DNA of 64,000 nucleotides from Heliocidaris erythrogramma (taxonomy: Eukaryota > Echinodermata > Echinoidea > Camarodonta > Echinometridae), in the NCBI GenBank assembly GCA_025617745.1, contig CM046853.1, positions 5,576,873-5,640,872 on the forward strand, written 5' to 3'. Below, piece after piece: positions 25,233-35,104 of the stretch. Positions within the stretch are counted from its first letter, which is position 1. Each line of letters opens with the position of its first letter. The position numbers and the translations under genes are program-made. Under the pieces are notes generated by a model. The model had not been told where the DNA came from and did no database searches. It saw only the letters and a list, made by a program, of their open reading frames with translations.

Positions 25233-26178
25233 GTCTAGCAACTCCTCTAAGGGTGTAGTAAAATCAAATTATTTGATAATGTGGTTTTCATCTGGTAATA
25301 AATACCTGCTCGTCACACTAATACATGAAGTAGGAGGAACTTAGGTCAATTTGCTTTCATCAAAGATTTTGATATATGTAGAACTGATTGATAAATATAA
25401 ATAGACTTTTTAGTGCACTCTCATTCATTAAAGAATTCTTCCCCCTCTTTATTTTTCGTGCGAGAGAAACAAAGTCAAGATGTGTTTACGGGCAGATGTT
25501 GCCCATCATATTTCTTATCAAGTTTTTAGTTACCAAGAAATTGAACTCTGGCAAAGGTTATGGCAAAACAAATTTTCTTGGTTTCTTGTGTGTGATGGAA
25601 ACATAAGAACGTAAACATAAAAGTCTTCTACCTCATTTCTTTTTTTTTATCAGAGAAATTCCCATTTCCCATTTCTATTTGATTATACAGTAGGATTAAT
25701 TAATTGAATCAAATACATAAAATAATAACTTAAAACACACTACTAAAGTACAAGGATATAGTTTTTTAATGGTCATTTTTTTTTAGTAGCCTTATAGAAT
25801 CAATAAGTAGGGTTTTGAATGATCAAGTAATAGGCAGATATTGATTAACTCCAAATCCACAATGCAAAGATCAGTAAAGGGTCATTAAACAATCAGAAAT
25901 TATATCATATTAATAAAGACAAACCATAAAAGGATTAGGATAATCAACATTTTTAGTGAAAATGAATGTAGTTAAAATCTGTTTAATAACGTTTGAAGGG
26001 AAATTGGAATTTGTAGACAAAAAAAATTGTTTAATTTGTTGAACAAGAAATTTACCTCTTATATTTCTTTTTCCCCTTGTGGTCAAGTGCATTTTTAATC
26101 GTCATATAGGGGGAAATGTCACACTCACTCACATATTTCACTTAATAAGAGAAATAATTGACAATATATACATGTATG
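25233..26178. other. Non-coding, nothing recognised
   Basis: Very AT-rich spacer between two TIR elements. Frames are short and unrecognisable. Confidence 0.45.
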
Positions 26179-26306
26179 CAGTGGCGGATCCAGGAATTTG
26201 AAATAGGGGGGGGGGGCAGCGGCGAGCGTGTGGGAGGGGGGTAAAAAGAGTGAAAAACATCACAAAACAGAAATATTAAAGGGGGCGCCCCTGCCTGGAT
26301 CCTCTA
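26179..26306. mobile_element. Short TIR repeat with GGCGGATCCAGG end
   Basis: CAGTGGCGGATCCAGG on the left faces CCTGGATCCTCTACTA on the right. The centre has a G12 run and GGGGGCGCCCC. It resembles abundant short repeats of marine invertebrates. Confidence 0.6.
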
Positions 26307-26535
26307 CTATGTATATGTTTGTGTTTGTGTTTATGTTTGTTGGTGTCTTGATGTTTAGCCCCAAATATTTGATAATATTGTAAATAGTACTTACTACCCT
26401 AATAACTCTTTATGTGCATTATTTCAGGGAATAAAGTTAAAACATTTCAGGCATTTGTAGTACCTTTAGCATCATGGAATAAGACCAGCGATTTTACATT
26501 GTGGACTAATCTTCTTAATTTACTGCAATAAATCA

Positions 26536-26687
26536 TATATACCTACCTATTATGCCTGTAGTCTTGACTACGGGACCCCTTCGAGTATTTATCACACATG
26601 TGTCACAAAATTGTGCGCACCCCCCGTAATCCTATTGTCCCCTTCGCCACTCACGCGCGTCAATACGCTACGGCCATCTTCCTCTTT
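26536..26687 (+). repeat. DIRS-1 left inverted terminal repeat
   Basis: This 152-bp repeat is the exact reverse complement of 32512-32663; I found no mismatch on reading both through. It starts TATATACCTACCTATTATGC and ends TTCCTCTTT. The 19 bases outside it, back to 26517, are unique to the left end and recur in the internal complementary region. Confidence 0.95.
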
Positions 26688-26945
26688 CTTGCTCGCCCCC
26701 GACGAGTTAGGACGTATTGTCACAGCGCTCCTGAAATCAGGTCGTATAGTATCTTTTTGGTGCGCTTTTTCGCATAGTTAAAGCACTTTTAGGTACCTAT
26801 ATTCGTTTAGATTATAGTACTTTGTGTTTTATTAGTCACTCTTGCCGATTGCAAGGGATTTTTGATTCCCTTTCTTGGCATTTATTTTTCTCTTTCACGG
26901 TCAGCCCCACGTAGATATTTCTGTGTTTGCGGGTGTTTCCGTTTG

Positions 26946-26967
26946 TCACCGAGCCTTCGGGTTCGGT
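26946..26967 (+). other. Hairpin in the DIRS-1 leader
   Basis: CACCGAGCC and GGTTCGGTG flank a TTCG tetraloop-like centre in the untranslated leader. It could form a stable RNA stem, but no function is known. Confidence 0.4.
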
Positions 26968-27090
26968 GTTTGTTCTTACGGTTTAGGCTGTAAAAATTTC
27001 TTTAGTGCGTATCTCCCTAATAAACTTTAGTTTTAGTTTCTCCATTCAGTTGAAGTATTTCTTAATTTGAAAAGTATACTTTATTGTCTG

Positions 27091-27105
27091 TTTTATTGCA
27101 GTGGT
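27091..27105 (+). promoter_or_regulatory. Putative 3' splice site in the DIRS-1 leader
   Basis: TTTTATTGCAG precedes the ORF1 ATG by four bases, after a pyrimidine-rich stretch. The related element at the window's end has TTTATTTTCAG two bases before its ATG, at nearly the same distance from the left end (about 585 versus 617 bases). I could not identify the matching donor with confidence. Confidence 0.45.
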
Positions 27106-29363
27106 ATGAATTCGGAAGAAGAAGCAGCCGGGTCAAGGAGACCTGCTTCTTCCGAAGAGTTGTCTAGCAAGACGACTCGGCCTTCCAGAACTCCCCCGAG
27201 TACAGCGGTACGCGGGGGAGGGAGGAGGGCCAAAGGTAAGTTGCCTAGTGGTGTTCCCTTGCAGAGTTTGCCAGTTTCGGAGCTTGCGGCTCCGGGACGG
27301 GTGGCGTTAACTGAATCGGGATTGTCAACTCCGAAGCCTGTGGTTTCGGGGTGGGTGGCGTCAGATTCTAGTGGTTTGGATATCTCGAATCCAATCCCCG
27401 GTCGCGGAGACCAGAGGGGGGGGCTGTTGTTTCCCGTACGGTAGCGTTCACTCGCTCTGATCCGTTAGGGGAGACGCGCCCCACTACTGCAGGGCAACCC
27501 ACGGGCTTAGTCCATGTTGGTCTGGGTTCTCAAACCCTAGCCCCCGGCAAACGCCATATGGGGGAACGAGTACTTTCTGGGCTGTCTCAGTTGCCAGCTG
27601 ATGGGAATGCTCGAGCTAACAATTATGGACGCTCTTCGGAGCAACAGGTGTTTTCACCTGAGTGCGTGACTACTAGTGCTCCCCTATTGCCGCTTTCGAG
27701 CGGTCCAATAGTGGGTTCGCATGCCTTTAGTAGTCATCGGGCACATACCGAGTTATCTCGGTCTGTCCACGCACTGGGAGCTTTTAGCTCTCAACCCATG
27801 GCTACGGCATCTTCTTGCCTAGCTAATATGGGTGTTTTGGACGATTCTCAAGGCTCACGCCATGAGCGCTCCAATCCCTTTATGGGAAGTGAACGTCCCT
27901 CCACGGAGGGGTCGGTTCGTGTTTCCGAAGAGGCTTCGGGGATCGGAACGGTTCCGATTAAGCGTTCTAAGAAAAGGGTTTCGGCTACGACTCTTGTCGA
28001 GCCAGCCAAGAAAAAGGCCAAGAAAAAGGCGAAGAGCGGCAAGGCTTTGCCGGCCTCTTGCCCATCTGGCCTGGCTGACCCGGCTAGCTCCTCTCAAGCT
28101 GACATGTTCAGTATGATGCGGGCTTTTGCTCAGAATCTGGGTTGGTCCTTTGTACCGGCTTCTTCAACCCTGACTTCTGTCCCTATTCAGGGATCTCGCT
28201 TTGAGTCTAATCAGCCTTTTGTGATTGATTCCTCTTTGTCTGAGACTGATTCGCATGTGCCTCCTACTCCCGCGGCCCTCGGGGCTCCGCCGGGCGAGGA
28301 GACTTTTGGTGTACCATGCGGGGACCCGCCTGCGGAGGCTTTTGTTAGCGTTCCTTTGTCTCATTCCACTCGGGTGGAACCAGATTTGGATGCGTCCTCT
28401 CAAGCTTCGGTTCCCGAATCGCTTGGGCAGGCGGAGTCTCAATCGCTCAATCTCTGTGGAGTGGAAGCGATTGCTTTGTTGTCCAAATATCTCCCTGAAG
28501 TTCAGTCAACCCGCGCGGAGGGTTCGACTTCGCGTTGGAATTTCAAGCAGCAGGCCTCCTCTGAGGGTATTGCTCTTGAGGAGGTTTTCAAGCTGGAGTA
28601 TGACCGCATTGAGGCCGCTCTGTTGGTTAAGCGATCTAATGCGGTCAGGGGTAAGGCCTTTGCCTTTTGTTCTCAGGACCAAGACAGCTTTTTCAAGGCT
28701 AAGATTCTTTCTCCTGAGATTTTAGAGGTTGGTCGTCGCTTGCAGGCGACTAATCCGCTTACCTCCGCTGCGTTCAGGGCGGAGGATAGGATTTGGTCTA
28801 ATATTGAAAACCATGTTAGGTCAGGGATGCGTTTGGCGGTGTTTCAAGGGCTTCTCTCGGACCTTAGGTCCAGGGCGGAGGAGTTGAATGTTACCGATGG
28901 TGACAAGCTGATTATTGACGACTTGCTGCATACTCTTTTTTGTCTGCAGTGGTCGCAGCTTTCCACAGCAGCTGCTTCGGCTACGTTCCGTCGCAGGACC
29001 TTGGCTCTCTCGGCACTGGGTGTTAGAGAGTCGGGCATTGCTCAACTTCTCCGAGATGTCCCGTCTCGGGGTCCTTCGCTTTTTGGTGGTAAATTCGCTA
29101 CGGTGTTCCAAAGAGAGATCGATGCGCGAAAGCAGATCTCGGATATGACTAAGCAGTTTCACACTAGCTCTAAGTCAACGCGGGCCCCTGTTCGGCGTAG
29201 ACCTGCTGGTCCCGCTTCGGGTCAGCGTAGCCGCGTGTCTAGGGTCCCGCCTCCTGAGCCTCAGCCAGCTCCGTCTCGTGGGAGAGGGAGTCGTGGCAGG
29301 GGCTTTTCGAGAGGTTCTCGTGGTAAGGCGATGGCTTCGCAGAAGGCCAAGCCTGGATTTTGA
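27106..29363 (+). CDS. DIRS-1 ORF1, Gag-like protein (frame break at a G8 run)
   Basis: Predicted nucleocapsid-type protein of DIRS-1. The reading starts at ATG 27106 (MNSEEEAAGSRR) in one frame. It meets a run of eight G at 27416-27423 and stops at 27444 in that frame. The next frame is open from before the run to TGA 29363, so one inserted or lost G divides a single long ORF. If it is not bridged, ATG 27558 gives a 601-residue protein. Visible features are a lysine-rich nuclear-localisation-like stretch near 27960-28045 (PAKKKAKKKAKSGK), a Ser/Pro/Ala-rich low-complexity N-terminal half and a more globular helical middle. The C-terminus is Arg/Gly-rich and basic (29265-29330: SRGRGSRGRGFSRGSRGK), resembling RGG RNA-binding tails. 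No zinc knuckle is present, which is normal for DIRS Gag. Assignment to Gag rests on position and composition rather than on a conserved domain. Confidence 0.8.
27231..27242 (+). promoter_or_regulatory. Putative 5' splice site inside DIRS-1 ORF1
   Basis: CAAAG|GTAAGTTG at 27235/27236 is close to the donor consensus. With the upstream acceptor it bounds a 134-nt exon-like segment containing the ORF1 start codon. The related element at the window's end has CCAAG|GTAAGTTA in the matching place, the same number of bases after its ATG modulo 3. Confidence 0.45.
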
Positions 29364-31314
29364 TGTTTTTCCCCGAGCGCTTGTTCAACCGATTGTGGTA
29401 GGTGGCCGACTTCACGCGTTTCTCCCCGCTTGGGAGGCCATCTCCGGGGACGGGTTCGTTCTCTCCGTCGTGCGAGACGGATTCTTCATAGATCTTTGCG
29501 CCTCGCTCCCCGGAGGGGCTATAAGAATTCGGTCACCTCCCATGTCTGCCCTGTCTCGGTCTCATGCTTCGAAGGAGATCGAGTCTCTTTTGGAAAAGAG
29601 GGCTATAGAAAGGGTAAGAGACAGGCCGTCTCTTTCCCTCTCTCCAATTTTTGTTATTCCCAAGCGCTCGGGAAAACTTCGTTTGATACTGAACCTAAAG
29701 AGGATAAACAAATTTATTCCTCCGGTTCATTTTCGTATGGAGACTCACGCCTCCATTCTTCCGTTGATCAAAAGGGAAGACTACGCGGTCTCGATAGATC
29801 TCAAGGACGCGTACTTTCACATTCCCATTCATCGCGCTTCTCGCGATCTTCTGGGGTTCTCCTTCCTATCGGAGACTTATCGTTTTCGGGCTCTTCCCTT
29901 CGGGCTGCGCCCGGCCCCTCGGGTTTTTACTCAGGTTGTAGCGGTGCTAGCGGCCTTTCTGAGGCGTCGCGGCCTGCGGTTGTTTTGTTACCTGGACGAT
30001 TGGCTTCTCCTTGCGGAGTCGCGCGATCGTTTGTTGGACGAGACTCGTTTGCTCGTCTCTCTTACTCAAGACTTAGGTTTCCTAATAAATTGGGAAAAGT
30101 CAGAGTTAGTCCCCACTCGCAGCCCAGTTTTTCTGGGGGCGGTGTTAGACATAAGGAATCAGTTAGCTCGGCCCAGTCGAGACAGGATTCTTACCATTGT
30201 CTCTGCGGCTCGCAAGCTCTTGCTGGCCAGAAGAGTCTCGGCCAGACAGTGGCTTCAGTTTCTAGGTTATCTAGCCAGTCTAGTCGATGTTCTAGAGGAC
30301 TGCCGGCTCCTCATGAGACCCTTTCAGAGACATCTCCTCAGGTTCTTCAGGCCGGGAAAAGACTCCCTTTTGGTCTGGATTCCAATACCAGTAAAGATCA
30401 AGTCTCTTCTTGCTTGTTGGACGAGCGAGGTGTTTCTCGCGCGAGGCAGGTCCTTTTCTGTCCCTCTTCCGTCGATATCGGTTTCGACGGACGCCTCTCG
30501 GTTGGGGTGGGGAGGACACTGCAACGGCAGCACGGTTGCGGGGGATTGGTCTCATCTTGGGACTCTTCCTCATATCAATGTCCTGGAGTTTATGGCAGTC
30601 TTGTTGACCTTGCTCCATTTCAGAAGTCGACTTCTCAGTCGTTCAGTTCTGATTCTCACGGACAACGTTACTGTGGCGGCATATATCAATCGGCAGGGAG
30701 GCACTCGTTCGGTTGCCTTGAATGCCCTAGCAGCTCAGCTGTGGAGGTGGTGTCGTCGCATGGCAATCACACCTGTGGCCTCTTTCATCCCCGGTCGGGA
30801 AAACCTCATTGCGGATTTTCTGTCCCGGGGCAGGTATCTTCCATCGGAATGGATGCTCCATCCGGAGGTATTTTGCCGCATTCACAGTTGTCTAGGTCCA
30901 CTGGAAGTGGATCTATTTGCGTCGGTGCTAAATCACCAGCTGCCGAAGTATTGCTCCCGTGTTCGCGATCAGGGAGCTTGGGCTCTCGATGCTTTCTCCC
31001 TCAGCTGGGAGAACCTTCAGGGATTCGCCTTTCCTCCTTTCCAACTGATTCCGCATGTCTTGCAGAAAATCAGGGAAGATCGGGCGAGGGTGCTTGTAAT
31101 AGCTCCCTTTTGGCCCAGGAGGAATTGGTTTCCGGAACTTTTGAGCCTTCTAAGGACTCAACCGTTAATTCTCCCGTTAAGAGCGGATCTGGTGTTACAG
31201 CCCCTATCGGGGATTCTTCACCACAATCCGGAGTCTCTTCATTTGACTGCTTGGCCCCTGTCAGGGAATCCGCAAGACAGTCGGGTCTCTCTGATAGAGC
31301 CGCGGACTTTTTAA
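29278..31314 (+). CDS. DIRS-1 pol: reverse transcriptase, RNase H and Dam-like methyltransferase
   Basis: Replication polyprotein of DIRS-1; residue numbers count from 29278. The RT domain shows LRLILNLKRIN, the catalytic SIDLKDAYFHI block (about residue 174), ALPFGLRPAPRVF and the YLDD active site (238-241). RNase H follows with its acidic tetrad in place: STDAS (D405), NVLEF (E437), LTDN (D462) and IADFLSR (D513). The last part resembles phage-type Dam adenine methyltransferases, as in other DIRS elements: VDLFASVLNHQLPKY, then FPPF (585-588) where Dam enzymes have NPPY, then a WF motif. The substituted catalytic motif is typical of the group, so activity is doubtful. The ORF has no upstream AUG: it opens inside ORF1 in another frame, and the first in-frame ATG (near 29540) lies past the conserved GGRLHAFLPAW start. 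Expression therefore needs frameshifting or splicing. The stop overlaps the recombinase ATG. Confidence 0.93.
   Translation: MGEGVVAGAFREVLVVRRWLRRRPSLDFDVFPRALVQPIVVGGRLHAFLPAWEAISGDGFVLSVVRDGFFIDLCASLPGGAIRIRSPPMSALSRSHASKEIESLLEKRAIERVRDRPSLSLSPIFVIPKRSGKLRLILNLKRINKFIPPVHFRMETHASILPLIKREDYAVSIDLKDAYFHIPIHRASRDLLGFSFLSETYRFRALPFGLRPAPRVFTQVVAVLAAFLRRRGLRLFCYLDDWLLLAESRDRLLDETRLLVSLTQDLGFLINWEKSELVPTRSPVFLGAVLDIRNQLARPSRDRILTIVSAARKLLLARRVSARQWLQFLGYLASLVDVLEDCRLLMRPFQRHLLRFFRPGKDSLLVWIPIPVKIKSLLACWTSEVFLARGRSFSVPLPSISVSTDASRLGWGGHCNGSTVAGDWSHLGTLPHINVLEFMAVLLTLLHFRSRLLSRSVLILTDNVTVAAYINRQGGTRSVALNALAAQLWRWCRRMAITPVASFIPGRENLIADFLSRGRYLPSEWMLHPEVFCRIHSCLGPLEVDLFASVLNHQLPKYCSRVRDQGAWALDAFSLSWENLQGFAFPPFQLIPHVLQKIREDRARVLVIAPFWPRRNWFPELLSLLRTQPLILPLRADLVLQPLSGILHHNPESLHLTAWPLSGNPQDSRVSLIEPRTF
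29363..29402 (+). promoter_or_regulatory. Putative 3' splice site at the start of DIRS-1 pol
   Basis: A pyrimidine-rich tract (GTTTTTCCCCGAGCGCTTG) is followed by GTGGTAG|GTGGCC, giving an exon start at 29402. Joining 27235 to 29402 keeps frame: one base of a codon plus two bases leads directly into the RT frame at GGRLHAFLPAW. The site is predicted only from consensus and phase. Confidence 0.35.
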
Positions 31315-32290
31315 TGTCCAGTCGTAGGGTTTCTACTAGGGAAATTTACAATTCCCGTCTCTCGGTCTTTTTCCTTTGGTGCAAAGAGAGAAATCAAACC
31401 CCTTCTAAGGCTCCTATTGGTTCAATTGCGGATTTCTTAATCTCGTTATTTGACAAAGGGAGATCTATTTCTACTATCCGAGGCTACCGTTCGGCGATCG
31501 GGGCCATTCATTCGGGTTTTTCGGATGGTTCGGGAATTTCCAATTCCCCGCTGCTAAGTGGTTTGATTCGTTCGTTCTTTCTGAAACGACCTTCGTTTTC
31601 TAAGTTAGTGCCGTCTTGGAGTTTGCCTAAGGTCCTGGAGGCCTTGGCGAAGCCCCCTTTTGAACCGTTAGGTGAAGCTTCGCTTCATCATCTTACGGTC
31701 AAGACGCTCTTTTTGGTAGCTATTGCCTCTGGGCAGAGGCGTAGTACTCTTCATGCTCTCTGTCTTACTCCTGGTCATGTTCGCTGGGAGAGAAGAGGTG
31801 TTAGGTTGATTCCTAGGGCTTCTTTCGTTGCCAAGAATCAGACAGCTTCCTCTGGTCCTGTTGAGAAATTTTTCTTTGTCCGCTTTCTGACTTTTCTTCG
31901 GTGCGCGAGGACAAAGTTTGGTGTCCTGTTAGGGCTCTCAAATGGTATATTGATAAGACTAAGCCTTATCGTAAGGATGATCAGTTGTTCCTGATCACTA
32001 GAGAGCCTTTTTCTCCTGCCTCTCTCGATTCCATTTCTAGATGGATCGTCGAAGCTATTAGGGCCGCTGGCACAGTGGCTCTTTTATCCGACAGCAAGCC
32101 TCGTGCTCATGATACTCGTAGTGTCAGCACTTCTTGGGCTCTGTTTCAAGGTGTGGCGCTGGTTGATATTTTGAAGGCTGCTTATTGGCGTTCGCCCAAT
32201 TCCTTCATTTCTTGCTACCTTAGGGATGTTCCCGCAGGTGAAGCTCTTTTTGCGTCAACCACCTTGAAGGCCGCTGTGTCTTCTTTGTAG
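31314..32290 (+). CDS. DIRS-1 tyrosine recombinase (frame break near 31880)
   Basis: Integrase of the element, which inserts a circular DNA copy by site-specific recombination. The start ATG 31314-31316 shares its A with the pol stop TAA (31312-31314). The N-terminal core-binding domain begins at once (VSTREIYNSRLSVFFLWCKE) and includes SISTIRGYRSAIGAIHSGF. The catalytic domain carries the first arginine in GQRRSTLHAL (about residue 143). After the frame break it carries the HxxR box (HDTR, 32108-32119), the tryptophan at 32186 and the tyrosine nucleophile in SCYL (Tyr codon at 32216). The frame changes near 31880, where the sequence has two C; one missing C would explain it. Without correction the protein ends at 31994 and lacks HxxR and Tyr. 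The residues themselves are all preserved, so the lesion is recent or a sequencing error. Confidence 0.9.
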
Positions 32291-32357
32291 TCTTTGGTGT
32301 AATCCTATTTCCTTCCGCTCGAAACATGCCTCCCGGTCTTTGAGTTGGCGTTGGTCT

Positions 32358-32452
32358 GGCATAATAGGTAGGTATATATGATTTATTGCAGTAAATTTGT
32401 AAAATCAGCACTGATTTTCTTATTTACTATATAAATCTATATACCTACCTAT
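32358..32452 (+). repeat. DIRS-1 internal complementary region
   Basis: The first 40 bases (32358-32397) are the reverse complement of the element's left end. Bases 32397-32452 are the reverse complement of its right end. The two matches meet at one shared base, inside a TTT. In DIRS elements this region is thought to template the join of the two ends during synthesis of the circular DNA intermediate. It lies between the recombinase stop (32290) and the right ITR, its usual place. Confidence 0.93.
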
Positions 32453-32511
32453 GACCCTCCCTCCTTCCCCGCTCCTTGCAAGCAACATGTTTCTTCTTGG
32501 GGTTGCTCGCA

Positions 32512-32663
32512 AAAGAGGAAGATGGCCGTAGCGTATTGACGCGCGTGAGTGGCGAAGGGGACAATAGGATTACGGGGGGTGCGCACAATTTTGTGACACA
32601 TGTGTGATAAATACTCGAAGGGGTCCCGTAGTCAAGACTACAGGCATAATAGGTAGGTATATA
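32512..32663 (+). repeat. DIRS-1 right inverted terminal repeat
   Basis: Exact inverted copy of 26536-26687. It is followed by a 41-base right-end extension (to 32704), whose reverse complement forms the second half of the internal complementary region. Confidence 0.95.
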
Positions 32664-32704
32664 GATTTATATAGTAAATAAGAAAATCAGTGCTGATTTT
32701 ACAA

Positions 32705-34245
32705 TTCCATGGGTCAGTATTGTGGCTGTTGAAGGTGAAGTACCTTACTGAGAATAATAAGTGATCAATTACCCCATCTTATCACCATGAATCTATAGTT
32801 CATAGCTTGAGGCTTTATGAGGTCTTTAGGATGGATTGATGATATGCATGCAAGTCCGCTGTGTTTATGTAGGCTCTTTGCCATGTAGGAATTCCATGCT
32901 AGGTATTTCATGTGAAATTTCATAATTATCCAGGTGCTGGCTTTCTTTTACAAAATAAATGTGTATTCATTTCTATGGGCAATGACACAAACAAAAAATT
33001 TGTACATAAATATAGCACTTTGTAATTTGTACAATTATATTTGTTTTGCAGTTTTAGAAGACCTGTAGCACATTTTGTAGTTATGTTTGGTATTGTGAGT
33101 AGTACTTAACTGAATCTCATCTATATCTCTGTCTTATGGTATCAAATATAATTCTAATGAATGCCAAGTTTTTAAAAACTGCTAAGTGAAGCAGGTTATA
33201 GACTCATAGCAGTGACTTTCCACTATGTTAGCCGTAGGTGCTTTGCTTATAAAGGAAGCAGACAGGACTATAGTCTGAATGGTTGAACAAACATTCTTTG
33301 AAAGACCTTCACTTGCAAGGGAGTTCATGTGTAACATCCACATCACAGGATGGCTTTATATTTACACACATCGTCCTCCTTTTTGAAGCTGTGTGAGAGC
33401 TTGAATGCAGACATCAGCCAATTATGATTGATACGCCAAAGGAAGAAGCTTTCTGCCTGGATGATTTCTGACCAAGCAAGCATAGTAATGGATGCGGCAT
33501 ATGTCCCTTCCTTGCCTGTCCTATTGAGCATATCAGTCAATCTTAAGAACCTGTCATTTACGGTATATAGTGGTCATTGATGCCCACATGACGACTACCT
33601 GGTGGCATTATCATTCATTTACCTTGTACGTCTAGGGAATAAAAGAATGCTGAGATTAGAGATTTCCAGAGTATACCGGTAATTGATTCACTGTCATTTC
33701 TTCCATGAATATAAATACAATACTGATGAAGTAGAAAAGCATGAGTAGACGTCTATGCTCAGAAGTACCATCAAGGCTTCTAGAGTTAGAGCAATCTTTA
33801 TTAAACAGCTGTCAAATTATTAATTATTATTAATTTCACAGTTTTGTAACATATTATGCAAAATAGCATGGAGGAAAAATTTGATTACCATTATTTATCA
33901 GTGAAAGATGTCATGACTGAATTCTATTAAAATAAAGACTAGACTCATATATTTAAGCCAATTTCTGAAAACAGAAGTAAAAGATTACTGCATCCCAAAA
34001 TATCATTTTAAAATTAGAGTTCAACTGCATTTATTTAGATGTATATATAAGAAAGCAGTCAGTACAAGAAATGTATTTGTATTCCATTTTAAACAAATTT
34101 CATTCTGTATTTTGAGCTTTATCCAGCTTAAACAAATTTCAATCCTTATTGTGAGGATAAAATTGTTTTAACTGGAATTTCTACATGTAATCATTTTGTA
34201 CAGTTGACAATATATCTATTTTTGAATATTTCATTCATTCATTCG
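32705..34245. other. Non-coding right flank of DIRS-1
   Basis: Composition drops sharply back to AT-rich at the element boundary. No gene or clear repeat seen. Confidence 0.45.
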
Positions 34246-34330
34246 GTTTATTAAAATAAAAAGAACATGCAGCCCAAGAGCTGCAACTGTTCAATTCACA
34301 AAAGTGAGACATATAGAATATATAAATAAC
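34246..34330 (-). repeat. Possible LINE 3' tail
   Basis: GGTTTATTAAAATAAAAAG followed by CATGCAGCCCAAGAGCTGCA resembles the reverse complement of a CR1-like 3' end. No coding part is attached, so the class is a guess. Confidence 0.3.
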
Positions 34331-35018
34331 TAGAAAGGCCGTCAAAGGCGGCAGACCCACGCCTTAGCGGCGCTACAGATCGAGTAGTTGCATTCTTTCC
34401 CTAATCGATTCTTTCCTGTCACTATATTTTATATTTTATATTTTTCTCCTTTTTTTATTGCAATAAAGACTTCCAGATTTGGCATAATCTACTATTTAAT
34501 ACATGCATGTAAAATATGGTTACTTATTGTTATTATTATGTAATTTGGCACAATGATACTGCATGTGAATATATTTGTATATTTTACCTTGTATTTTACC
34601 TTGATTATTGTGAAAAATGTTATTTTTAAAAAGGAAGTAATAAAATATTCTTAAAAACAAAAAAAACTATCCGAAATGAAGTTCCGATAACCGATCATCA
34701 CCAAAATCTAATCGATTCTTTTCCTAATCGATTCTTTCCTGTCACTATCCGAACTGGAAGTTTGGGTCAAAAATTCAAGGTCACACAGAATTTGCAGGGA
34801 TCAACCGATCATCACCAAAATCTAATCGATTCTTTCCTGTCACTATCCGAACATTCCCTGAAAATTTGGTGCAAATCCGTTCACTCGTTCTCGAGTTATC
34901 TTGTACAAAAAGAAAGAAAGAAAGAAACAAACAAACAAACAAACACACAAACAAAAAAACAATCAAACATACATATGGAGCCCTTTACATAACCCTGCCG
35001 ATTTTATCGGCGTGGGTA
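34331..35018 (+). repeat. Dispersed repeat with internal duplications and AAAC tail
   Basis: CTAATCGATTCTTTCCTGTC occurs three times (near 34400, 34724 and 34821) and ACCGATCATCACCAAAATCT twice. A GAAA/CAAA microsatellite follows (34911-34965), then an end hairpin CCGATTTTATCGG with GCGTGGGTAA, which matches CCCACGCC near the left end in inverse. Confidence 0.6.
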
Positions 35019-35104
35019 ATCAACAAAAGATTAAACAAGTGAAATTCATATCGTACATAAATCTGGCGTAAAAAGAATGTCTTGCCAAGAAGCGTAGGAG
35101 GAAA

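Larger units (their letters stand above)
26517..32704 (+). mobile_element. DIRS-1: near-complete DIRS-type tyrosine recombinase retrotransposon
   Basis: This 6.19-kb element has every structural hallmark of the DIRS order. It has inverted rather than direct terminal repeats and an internal complementary region matching the two outer ends. Its ORFs encode Gag, RT/RNase H/Dam-like methyltransferase and a tyrosine recombinase, and it has no obvious target-site duplication. The ends are set by where the internal complementary region stops matching: the left match begins at 26517 and the right match ends at 32704. The flanks share only an ambiguous AA at the junction, as expected for recombinase-mediated insertion of a circular intermediate. 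GC content is clearly higher than in the host DNA on either side. The ITRs are identical, so the copy is young, yet two reading-frame breaks make it formally defective unless they are sequence errors. Confidence 0.95.

Noticed and set aside
27832-29162. Several frames on both strands inside gag
   Set aside because: GC-rich shadows of the Gag frame with no domains.
29430-31130. Long frame overlapping RT on the same strand
   Set aside because: It is a shadow of the RT/RNase H frame. Only its last part, from 31314, corresponds to the recombinase, so I start that gene there.
31866-31885. Programmed -1 frameshift in the recombinase
   Set aside because: The nearby AAATTTTTC is not in phase as a slippery heptamer; a lost C at 31880 explains the break more simply.
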